This document shows positions 48,459-55,409 of a stretch of 64,000 bases of DNA, piece after piece (the stretch's first letter is position 1; every line of letters starts with the position of its first letter). The DNA is from SCGC-AG-212-J23 sp035649175 (lineage in GTDB: Bacteria > Pseudomonadota > Gammaproteobacteria > Burkholderiales > SG8-39). Made by a program: the position numbers and the translations under genes. The stretch is taken from NCBI GenBank assembly GCA_035649175.1, contig DASRKB010000102.1, forward strand, positions 1-64,000. The letters are read 5' to 3'. The notes beneath the pieces were generated by a model. It was not told where the DNA came from and ran no database searches. It saw nothing but the letters and a program-made list of their open reading frames with translations.

Positions 48459-48957
48459 CGACCGCGTGGCCGCGCATCGGGATCAGCATCGAGCGCTCAA
48501 AGGTCATGAATACCGTGCCGTCGGCCTTCTTGCCGGTGGTGCGTACCGTCACGATGCCGTGGTGCTTGCGCGAGTTGGATTCGCGCTTGGCGATCACCTC
48601 CGACTCGGCGTAGATCGTGTCGCCGGCGAACACCGGCGCGGTGAGGCGGATCTTGTCCCACCCGAGGTTGGCGACCGTCTTCTGGCTCACGTCGGAGACG
48701 CTCATGCCGGTGACGATGGAAAGGGTCAGCGCGGAATTCATGAGAGGGCGCTTGAACTCGGTGCCCGCGGCGTACACCGCGTCGAAGTGCAGCGGATGCT
48801 GGTTCATGGTAAGGAGCGTGAACCAGGTGTTGTCCGTCTCGGTAAGGGTGCGTCCGGGCCGGTGCTCATACACCTCGCCGAGCTCGAAGTCCTCGTAATG
48901 CCGGCCCGCCGACTCGCGGTAACGCCGCGGGCCCACTTCCTTTGCTCTTACGACCAT
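48436..48957 (-). CDS. MaoC-family hydratase (mesaconyl-CoA hydratase-like)
   Basis: A 173-residue hotdog-fold hydratase. YEDFELGEVYEHRPGRTLTE and MNQHPLHFDAVYAA are the characteristic segments, the latter containing the hydratase active-site Asn/His; DVSQKTVANLGWDKIRLTAP follows. Its pairing with a CitE-like lyase is the arrangement seen for mesaconyl-CoA hydratase and methylmalyl-CoA lyase. It heads a six-gene operon (MaoC, binding protein, CitE, thioesterase, hydrolase, aminopeptidase). The gene ends 23 nt inside the binding protein gene. Confidence 0.87.
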   Translation of the reverse strand: MVVRAKEVGPRRYRESAGRHYEDFELGEVYEHRPGRTLTETDNTWFTLLTMNQHPLHFDAVYAAGTEFKRPLMNSALTLSIVTGMSVSDVSQKTVANLGWDKIRLTAPVFAGDTIYAESEVIAKRESNSRKHHGIVTVRTTGKKADGTVFMTFERSMLIPMRGHAVDDKVDQY

Positions 48958-48974
48958 GTGTGAGAATCCGTTCC

Positions 48975-50354
48975 GTGGAAGATTTGAAGGAGATCCTGGG
49001 CAAGATTGTAGGGAGGTCGAACCTCCTCACCTCGCCCGAGGATACCGCAGCCTACCTGACCGACTGGCGAAGGCAGTACGCCGGCCCCGCGGAGTGCGTG
49101 GTGCGGCCCTCCAGCACCGCGGAGGTATCGCGCGTCGTGGCCGCCTGCGCGCAGGCGGGTGTAGCCATCGTGCCCCAGGGCGGCAACACCGGGCTCTGCG
49201 GGGGATCGGTGCCCACCGGTGTGCGGCGCGAGGTGCTGCTCTCGCTCAGCCGCCTCAACCGCATCCGCGAGGTGGACGCGCTCAACGACACGCTCACCGC
49301 CGAAGCAGGATGCGTTCTCTCGGCGGTGCAACGTGCGGCCGAAGACGCCGGGCGGCTCTTCGCCCTGTCGCTCGCGGCAGAAGGCAGCTGCCAGATCGGG
49401 GGCAATCTCTCCACCAACGCCGGCGGCGTGAACGTGCTGCGCTATGGCAGCGCCCGTGATCAGGTGCTCGGCTTGGAGGTGGTCCTGCCCGACGGGCGGG
49501 TGTGGAGCGGCTTGCGGGGCCTGCGAAAGGACAATACGGGCTACGACCTGAAGCAGCTTTTCCTGGGCGCGGAAGGCACGCTCGGCGTCATCACGGCTGC
49601 GGTGCTGCGGCTTCACCCCTTGCCGACGGCGAGCGCGACTGCTTGGGCCGGCCTTGCCACGCCGCGCTCTGCCGTGGAGCTGCTCGCCAGCCTGCATGCG
49701 CGGCTCGGCGAGCGTATCAGCGCGTTCGAGCTCGTCTCGCGGGAATGCCTGCGCGCGGTCCTCGACTGGGCCAAGGACCTCCGGGATCCGCTCACCGCGG
49801 CTTATCCCTGGTACGTCCTGCTCGAGGCTTCCGACAGCGGCTCGTCCGATTCGCTGCGTACGCGCCTGGAGGAGGCGCTCGCGGCGGAAGCGGGTCGCGG
49901 CACGCTGAGCGATGCGGCAATCGCGCAGAGCGCGGAGCAGGCGCGCTCGCTCTGGCGCATTCGCGAGTCGATTCCCGAGGCGCAGTTCGCCAACGTGAAG
50001 CACGACGTCTCGGTGCCGGTTTCCCGCGTGCCGGCCCTGCTCGAGGCGCTCGGCGAGAGGATCGGGCAGGCCTTTCCCGACGCCCCGCGCTATGCCTTCG
50101 GCCATGTCGGCGACGGCAACATCCACTACAACGTGGGAGGCGCTGATCTGATCCGCCGGCGGCAAGAAGTGAACCGCATCGTTTACGACGCCGTATCCGC
50201 GCTTGGCGGCTCGATTTCCGCGGAGCACGGCTTGGGGCAGCTCAAGCGCGAGGAGATTCGAAAGCACAAGGATGCCATCGAGCTCGAGCTGATGCGCGCG
50301 CTGAAGGGCGCCCTCGACCCCCAGGGCCTCATGAACCCGGGCAAGGTGCTTTAG
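48975..50354 (+). CDS. FAD-binding D-2-hydroxyacid dehydrogenase (GlcD/D2HGDH-like)
   Basis: A 459-residue flavoprotein of the VAO/FAD_binding_4 type. VPQGGNTGLCGGSVPTG is the FAD-binding loop, GGNLSTNAGGVNVLRYG and DLKQLFLGAEGTLGVITAAV complete the domain, and the C-terminal half has HVGDGNIHYNV and EHGLGQLKREEI. It should oxidise a D-2-hydroxy acid such as D-2-hydroxyglutarate or D-lactate to the keto acid. Starts at TTG 48942 and GTG 48960 are possible; GTG 48975 gives the family's usual short N-terminus. It is divergent from MaoC and overlaps the methyltransferase end by 4 nt. Confidence 0.9.
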   Translation: MEDLKEILGKIVGRSNLLTSPEDTAAYLTDWRRQYAGPAECVVRPSSTAEVSRVVAACAQAGVAIVPQGGNTGLCGGSVPTGVRREVLLSLSRLNRIREVDALNDTLTAEAGCVLSAVQRAAEDAGRLFALSLAAEGSCQIGGNLSTNAGGVNVLRYGSARDQVLGLEVVLPDGRVWSGLRGLRKDNTGYDLKQLFLGAEGTLGVITAAVLRLHPLPTASATAWAGLATPRSAVELLASLHARLGERISAFELVSRECLRAVLDWAKDLRDPLTAAYPWYVLLEASDSGSSDSLRTRLEEALAAEAGRGTLSDAAIAQSAEQARSLWRIRESIPEAQFANVKHDVSVPVSRVPALLEALGERIGQAFPDAPRYAFGHVGDGNIHYNVGGADLIRRRQEVNRIVYDAVSALGGSISAEHGLGQLKREEIRKHKDAIELELMRALKGALDPQGLMNPGKVL

Positions 50355-51115
50355 CGCGTCAGAAAGAGGGCCTGCCGCCGGCCGTCGGGCGCGACGAGCT
50401 CGCCGCTCATCCGGGTGCCCTCAACGCGGCCGCTGAAGCGTCCCTCCCGCGAGCGCCACGAGATCTCGTGCCCCGAGAGCCGGGCGTCCTCGGCGCCCGA
50501 TACGTCGATCTGCTGATAGTTCTGCTCGATGCGCACCTCGCGTCCGTCGACGCGCCAGGTCCCGCGTACCTCGGCCGGCACGATCCACAGAAAGAGCCGG
50601 CTTTCGGGGCCCTGGCCGGGATGCGGCTGGGCGATGCGCATGACCTCCGTACGGTCGGGCTTCCACCCCGCCATGGCGAAGCCATGGGCGACGATGCGCG
50701 TGCCAGGCCGCAGCTCGGAGATGAAGCGCGGTTCGAGCTTGCCAATCAGCCCCGGAAGCAGGTAGAGGGTCACGACGCTCGCCGGGGAGATATCGGCGAG
50801 CAGCACGTCGCCCTGCACGAACGAAACCCGATCGCTCACGCCGGCAAGGCGGGCGTTGCGGCGGGATTCCTCGACCAGCGGTGGGCTGAGCTCAATCCCG
50901 ATGCCGCGGGCGCCGAACTTGCGCGCGGCAGCGATGACGATGCGGCCGTCCCCGGAGCCGAGGTCCATCACCACGTCATCGGCGCGCGTGCCCGCGAGCT
51001 CGAGCATCCGCTCGACCACCGCGTCCGGGGTGGTGATGAACGGCGGGCGCAGGTCCGCGTCGTCGGCGCTTGCCTGGCACGCGACGAGAAGCAGGGGGAG
51101 CAGCGCCGCCCTCAC
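50351..51115 (-). CDS. Class I SAM methyltransferase fold protein with export signal
   Basis: A 254-residue protein. The methyltransferase motifs are clear: VVMDLGSGDGRIVIAAARK (motif I), GIGIELSPPLVEESRRNAR and VSFVQGDVLLADI. Yet the N-terminus MRAALLPLLLVACQASADD is a short hydrophobic signal with a lipobox-like LVAC, implying export or lipidation, where SAM is not available. The C-terminal 80 residues form a beta-rich extension (GTWRVDGREVRIEQNYQQID). The GTG start overlaps the tlpA-like stop (GTGA). It may not be a working methyltransferase in the envelope; a later cytoplasmic start is not obvious. Confidence 0.75.
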   Translation of the reverse strand: MRAALLPLLLVACQASADDADLRPPFITTPDAVVERMLELAGTRADDVVMDLGSGDGRIVIAAARKFGARGIGIELSPPLVEESRRNARLAGVSDRVSFVQGDVLLADISPASVVTLYLLPGLIGKLEPRFISELRPGTRIVAHGFAMAGWKPDRTEVMRIAQPHPGQGPESRLFLWIVPAEVRGTWRVDGREVRIEQNYQQIDVSGAEDARLSGHEISWRSREGRFSGRVEGTRMSGELVAPDGRRQALFLTR

Positions 51116-51579
51116 GGCATGAGCGCCGCGATCTTTTGTTGCGCCTCGGGACTCGCCCAGTCGAGCGCGCCCACGTGGCGGATGCGCAGCTCGCCCTCGG
51201 GCCCGAGCACGTAGGTCGCCGGCAGGATGCGCGCCCCCCAGGCCTTGGTCAGGCTGCCGTCGCGGTCGAGCAGCACCGTGAACTTGTGCGGCATCGTTTT
51301 CAGGTAATCGCCGGCCACCCTGCCGCCCTCGGCGACGTTCACGGCGAGCACCACGAAGGGCCGGCCTTCCAGCGCCTGGCGCAGCCGCTCCAGGCTGGGC
51401 ATCTCCTCCCGGCATGGACCGCACCAGGTCGCCCAAAAGTTCACCATCACCACCTTGCCACGGTAGTCCGCGAGACGGTGCACGCGACCGTCCAGGTCTT
51501 CGAGCTCGAGCTTCGGCGGCCCGGCGATGGCGCCGGCGACCCAAAAGGCGAGCAGCGCGAGGAGCCAGCGTGCGCGCAT
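51112..51579 (-). CDS. TlpA-family thiol:disulfide oxidoreductase
   Basis: A 155-residue periplasmic thioredoxin-like protein. Signal peptide or anchor LLALLAFWVAGAIAG, then LELEDLDGRVHRLADYRGKV and the active site WCGPC (C53, C56). It reduces or oxidises disulfides of envelope proteins. It lies between the transglutaminase-like and methyltransferase-like genes, with start and stop overlaps on both sides (TGATG, GTGA). Confidence 0.93.
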   Translation of the reverse strand: MRARWLLALLAFWVAGAIAGPPKLELEDLDGRVHRLADYRGKVVMVNFWATWCGPCREEMPSLERLRQALEGRPFVVLAVNVAEGGRVAGDYLKTMPHKFTVLLDRDGSLTKAWGARILPATYVLGPEGELRIRHVGALDWASPEAQQKIAALMP

Positions 51580-52664
51580 CAGGCTTTGAGCTCGCGAACG
51601 GTGATGACGTACTTGAACGAGTCGGGATCGAGCTGGTCGAGGCGATCGCCGCCGGTCTCGGCGTTCGGGTACATCAGGTAGGGCAGCTGCGGACCGCGCG
51701 AACCCGGCAGCGAGATGTCGTGGCCCATGTTGTAGGCCAGCCAGTTCATCTCCCAGCTTCCGAACAGGCGCTTGCGCGCCGCCTCGACCTTGCCGTCATC
51801 CATGGGGAGGTTGCCGGGCGGCTCCTCCAGCACCACCTTACGCACGTCGGCGGGATCGACGGGTACCCAGCCGAAGCCCGGCGCGAAGAACTCTGCGCGG
51901 CAATGCTGGGCCTTGCTGATGACCGGCGACCCTGTTCCAAGGCTCTTGTAGCCGTGGGCCGAGGGCGCGACCCGGATGCCGTACACGTCGCGCGCCGGCA
52001 CGCCCGCGGCGCGCGCCAGGCCGACGAAAAGGGCGTTCAGGTCGCCGCACTTGCCGCCGAGGTTCCTGGTCTCGAGCATGGCCTTGATGTCGCCCCAGCC
52101 GCAGCCGCGCACCTTCGGATCGCGGAAGCTGTTGTCGACCACCCACTCGTAGATCGCGCGTGCCTTGCCGACATCGCCGCGGTTTCCCTTGACGATGTCT
52201 TCGGCGGTCTCGCGCACGATGCCGTCGGTCGGGATGAGCTCGGTCGGCGCGGTGAAGAACTTGCGCTCGGCGGCGCTCAGCGCCGCGCCGCCGGCCGGGC
52301 CCGAGAGGTCCACGCTGCGGTCGCGTACCGGCGTCGAGAACCGGCTCGAGAGCTCGAGATAGGGAGCACTCTCTGACGCGGACCACTCGACGTAGAGCAT
52401 CTCCACGCCGTACTTCGGGTCGCGCATCAGCTCGGCGCGCGCCGCGTTACCGTGCCAGGCATTGCCCTGCCCGCGGTGCCAGTCGAGGGATCCGGACATC
52501 GGCAGCGGGATCCACGCGCGCGAAAGGCCGGCGGGTCGCTGGATGTCGAGGCGCGTGGTGATCTCGAAACTGCGCCATCCGCTCCGGCCGTGGGCGATGC
52601 GCCAGGGGAGCGAGACGACAGCCGCGGAAGCAGCGGAGGATGTAAGAAACGCTCTGCGGTCCAT
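51579..52664 (-). CDS. Exported transglutaminase-like protein (Tat-type signal)
   Basis: A 361-residue protein. The N-terminus MDRRAFLTSSAASAAVVSLP resembles a Tat signal (RRAFL). The transglutaminase-core triad is visible: C206 in NLGGKCGDLNALFVGLARAA, H254 in KAQHCRAEFFAPG and D270 in WVPVDPADV. It may hydrolyse or crosslink peptides in the periplasm. It is the first gene of a three-gene unit with tlpA-like and methyltransferase-like genes, all export-directed. Confidence 0.9.
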   Translation of the reverse strand: MDRRAFLTSSAASAAVVSLPWRIAHGRSGWRSFEITTRLDIQRPAGLSRAWIPLPMSGSLDWHRGQGNAWHGNAARAELMRDPKYGVEMLYVEWSASESAPYLELSSRFSTPVRDRSVDLSGPAGGAALSAAERKFFTAPTELIPTDGIVRETAEDIVKGNRGDVGKARAIYEWVVDNSFRDPKVRGCGWGDIKAMLETRNLGGKCGDLNALFVGLARAAGVPARDVYGIRVAPSAHGYKSLGTGSPVISKAQHCRAEFFAPGFGWVPVDPADVRKVVLEEPPGNLPMDDGKVEAARKRLFGSWEMNWLAYNMGHDISLPGSRGPQLPYLMYPNAETGGDRLDQLDPDSFKYVITVRELKA

Positions 52665-52836
52665 GAGTACTCCTGACTTGAACTAAAGGAAAATGCGGCA
52701 GGGTGCCGAGCGGGGCGTGGACGGGCCGTCAACTCTAACGGCTCGACCGCCGAAAGAAAACCCGAGACGCTTCATGGTCTCGCGGAATATCGCCCCGCGT
52801 TCCGCTGTGTTGGGCAGGGTGTCGGCCGGCCGAATC

Positions 52837-52842
52837 TATAAT
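52837..52842 (+). promoter_or_regulatory. -10 box of the BKACE gene
   Basis: A perfect TATAAT ends 9 nt before the ATG at 52852. No convincing -35 lies at 16-18 bp, and no ribosome-binding site precedes the ATG, so transcription may start at or next to the start codon. Confidence 0.5.
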
Positions 52843-52851
52843 GCCCCCGGC

Positions 52852-53688
52852 ATGTACAAGACCTGGCTGGAGGTCGCCCTTAACGGGGCATGGGGCAAGG
52901 GTCTCCAGCCGCAGATCCCCATGCGGGTCGACGACATCGTCGCCCAGGGGGTCGCGTGCGCGGCCGAGGGCGCGGCGATCGTGCACGTGCATGCCTACGA
53001 TGCGGAAAGCGGGCGTCAGCACGACGACGCCGACACCTACGCGCGCATCATCGAGGGAATCCGCAGCCGCGCCGACTGCATCGTCTACCCGACGATACCG
53101 GTGGGCGGCGACACCATGTCGGCCGAGCAGCGCTTTCGAGCGATCGAGGCGCTCGCGCGCCGCGGCCTGCTCGAGTGGGCGGTGGTCGATCCGGGCTCGG
53201 TGAATCTCGACAGCTTCGTCTACGTCAACCCCGACGAGCATGTGCGCCACGGGCTCGGGCTCGCCGCGCAGCACCGCTTCCATCCAGGCTACGCGATCTA
53301 CGAGCCGGGGTTCGTGCGCCTGGGCGCCCTGCGCGCCCGCGAGGCCGGCCCGGTGCCGCAGCCGATCTACCGCTTCATGTTCTCGGAGGGTTTGCCCTTC
53401 GGCTTCCCCCCCGCGCTCTACGCGCTCGAGGCCTACCTGCGGCTCCTCGGGGACAGCGCCCCCGGGGCGCCGTGGATGGTTGCTGGCCTTTCGGTCGACG
53501 TCCTGCCGCTCGTGCGGGCGGCGATCGAGCGAGGCGGACATGTACGGGTCGGCCTCGAGGATGCGCCGCTCGGCTCGGCGCGCTCGAACGTCGAGTGGAC
53601 CATCGCGGCCCGCCGCGCCATCGAGGAGGCGGGAGGCCGGCTCGCGTCATCCGCGGAGGTGCGTCGCGCGTTGAATCCTGCGCGATGA
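52852..53688 (+). CDS. 3-keto-5-aminohexanoate cleavage enzyme family (BKACE) protein
   Basis: A 278-residue zinc enzyme of the BKACE/Kce family. The zinc ligands H45 and H47 are in AAIVHVHAYD, and the substrate-binding segments CIVYPTIPVGGDTMSAEQRF and GLEDAPLGSARSN are typical. BKACE enzymes condense beta-keto acids with acetyl-CoA; the exact keto acid is unknown. The ATG at 52852 is preceded by TATAAT, so an in-frame upstream extension was rejected. It is coupled by ATGA overlap to the ChaC gene. Confidence 0.87.
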   Translation: MYKTWLEVALNGAWGKGLQPQIPMRVDDIVAQGVACAAEGAAIVHVHAYDAESGRQHDDADTYARIIEGIRSRADCIVYPTIPVGGDTMSAEQRFRAIEALARRGLLEWAVVDPGSVNLDSFVYVNPDEHVRHGLGLAAQHRFHPGYAIYEPGFVRLGALRAREAGPVPQPIYRFMFSEGLPFGFPPALYALEAYLRLLGDSAPGAPWMVAGLSVDVLPLVRAAIERGGHVRVGLEDAPLGSARSNVEWTIAARRAIEEAGGRLASSAEVRRALNPAR

Positions 53689-54260
53689 GCGTTGACGACG
53701 AGTTCATGTCGGCCCTGCCGTCCGGCGACCTGTGGGTCTTCGGCTACGGCTCGCTCATCTGGTCGCCCTGCTTTCCCTACAAGGCGAGGAAGCTCGGCCG
53801 GATCCACGGCTACCACCGGGCCCTTTGCATCCTTTCGACCCGCTATCGCGGCACGCGGCAGCGGCCCGGGCTGGTGGTCGGCCTTTGCCCCGGGGGCTCG
53901 TGCTGGGGCATGGCGTATCGAATCGATGTGGCGCACGTGCGGCGCGCGCTGAACAGGCTCTGGAGCCGGGAGATGATCCGGCGCGTCTACCGCCCACGAC
54001 TCGTTCCCGTGCGGCTGGCGGCGCGGCAGACCGTGCGCGGGCTCGCGTTCGTCGCCGATACGGCGCACCCCGCCTGCGTACGAGAGCTGGACCTGCACGG
54101 CCGCGCGAAGCTCGTCGCGCAAGGCATAGGCCAGCGCGGCGCCTGCGTGGACTATATCCGCCATACGCTCGACCACATGCACGAGCTCGGCGTGCGGGAC
54201 CCGCATCTCGAGCGCGTGCTCCACGCCGCGCTCGAGCTACGCCAGGCGGGTGAGCGCTGA
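53685..54260 (+). CDS. chaC: ChaC-like gamma-glutamylcyclotransferase
   Basis: A 191-residue cyclotransferase that degrades glutathione to 5-oxoproline and Cys-Gly. WVFGYGSLIWSPCF (residues 17-30), RGTRQRPGLVVGLCPGGSCW and the catalytic Glu, probably E96 in LWSREMIRRVY, are all present. The ATG overlaps the BKACE stop (ATGA). It is one of three glutathione-related genes in this window (with the gamma-glutamyltransferase and GST). Its 3' end overlaps the convergent lyase by 24 nt. Confidence 0.92.
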   Translation: MSVDDEFMSALPSGDLWVFGYGSLIWSPCFPYKARKLGRIHGYHRALCILSTRYRGTRQRPGLVVGLCPGGSCWGMAYRIDVAHVRRALNRLWSREMIRRVYRPRLVPVRLAARQTVRGLAFVADTAHPACVRELDLHGRAKLVAQGIGQRGACVDYIRHTLDHMHELGVRDPHLERVLHAALELRQAGER

Positions 54261-55361
54261 TCGCATCCGTTCCAGAGCCTGCGCGAGACGTGCGCGCTGA
54301 GTCGCGAAGTTGAGGCGCACGAAGCGGGGCTCGCCAAACTGGCTGCCCGGCGACAGGGCGACGCCCGCTTCGAGAAAGAGCCGGTGCGGGTCCTTACCCT
54401 CCAGTCTGGAGCAGTCGATCCAAGCGAGATAGGTCGCTTCCGGGCGCGCGATCGGTAGCGGCTTCAGCGCGTCGAGCACCATCTCTCGGTTGGCGCGCAG
54501 GTACTCGTTCTGCGCGGCAAGCCAGTCGTCGCCCTCGCGATACGCCGCCAGCGTGGCGACATAGCCGAACACCGATGGCGAAGGCAACGCGTGCGCCCGC
54601 ACGTCCGCCGAGAACGCCTCGCGCATCCCCGCGTCCTCGATCACCGCCCACGCGCATCCGGCGGCCGGAAAGTTGTACGCCTTGGTGGCCGACATCAGGG
54701 TCACCGAGCGCCGCGATACCTCCGGGCCGAGCGAGGCGATCGGGACGTGGCGGACTCCGGGTTCGAGCACCAGGTCGCAGTGGATCTCGTCCGAGACGAT
54801 CGTCATGCCGCGCGTAAGGCCGGCGAGCTGCTCGAGCTCGCCCCGGCGGAACACCGTGCCGCCGGGATTCTGCGGGTTGCAGAGGAAGAGCGTCGTGGAC
54901 CCCGTCGACCGGTGGACCACGTCGAGGTCGAGCACCCACCTGCCGGAGTCGAGCACGAGCGGCACCTCGTCGTGCGCCCGCGGCGCGAGCTCCAGCGCGC
55001 GCTTGAAGTGGTGATACACGGGCCTGGGTACGAGCGCATGGCCATCGGGCGGCACGAGCTTGCGCGCGGCGAGGTGCAGGCCAGGTACTACGCCAGGCAG
55101 AAACACGATCCATGAGGCATCGATCGTCCAGCCGTAGCGGGTGCGGCAGCGCGCCACGATGGCCTCGCGCAGGGCCTCCGGCGGCGCGGTGTAGCCCAGG
55201 ACGCCGTGCCCCAGCCGCTCTTGCAGCGCACGGAGCACCGCCGGCGCGGCACGGAAGTCGGTATCGGCGACCCACAGCGGGATGACCTCAGGACCGTAGC
55301 GGTCCCAGCGCGTGCTCCAGGTCCCCGCCCTTTCCACCGGCGCGTCGAAGTCGAAAGGCAT
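54237..55361 (-). CDS. PatB/MalY-type C-S beta-lyase (aminotransferase class I/II fold)
   Basis: A 374-residue PLP enzyme. The cystathionine beta-lyase-like N-terminus has IPLWVADTDFRAAPAVLRAL; PLP-binding features are FLCNPQNPGGTVF, IVSDEIHCDLVLEPG and LMSATKAYNFPAAGC with the catalytic Lys. PatB enzymes cleave C-S bonds of cystathionine or cysteine conjugates, releasing thiols and pyruvate. Together with glutathione transferase and ChaC this suits catabolism of glutathione or cysteine conjugates. The ATG at 55361 is chosen over a TTG 6 nt upstream. The 3' end overlaps chaC by 24 nt. Confidence 0.88.
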   Translation of the reverse strand: MPFDFDAPVERAGTWSTRWDRYGPEVIPLWVADTDFRAAPAVLRALQERLGHGVLGYTAPPEALREAIVARCRTRYGWTIDASWIVFLPGVVPGLHLAARKLVPPDGHALVPRPVYHHFKRALELAPRAHDEVPLVLDSGRWVLDLDVVHRSTGSTTLFLCNPQNPGGTVFRRGELEQLAGLTRGMTIVSDEIHCDLVLEPGVRHVPIASLGPEVSRRSVTLMSATKAYNFPAAGCAWAVIEDAGMREAFSADVRAHALPSPSVFGYVATLAAYREGDDWLAAQNEYLRANREMVLDALKPLPIARPEATYLAWIDCSRLEGKDPHRLFLEAGVALSPGSQFGEPRFVRLNFATQRARLAQALERMRSALTRLA

Positions 55362-55365
55362 CGTC

Positions 55366-55392
55366 AAAAATAACGCCGGGCAGCGCCCGGCG
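55366..55392 (-). terminator. Intrinsic terminator after the TRAP transporter genes
   Basis: A perfect 8-bp GC stem (55374-55381 with 55385-55392) and 3-nt loop is followed on the minus strand by TTATTTTT. It separates dctM (stop at 55410) from the PatB-type lyase gene, whose ATG follows 5 nt after the T-run. Confidence 0.75.
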
Positions 55393-55409
55393 TCGAGTGG
55401 TGGCGGTTG

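Noticed and set aside
55362..55367. TTG start 6 nt upstream for the PatB-type lyase
   Set aside because: ATG 55361 is immediately available and the TTG lies within the terminator T-run.
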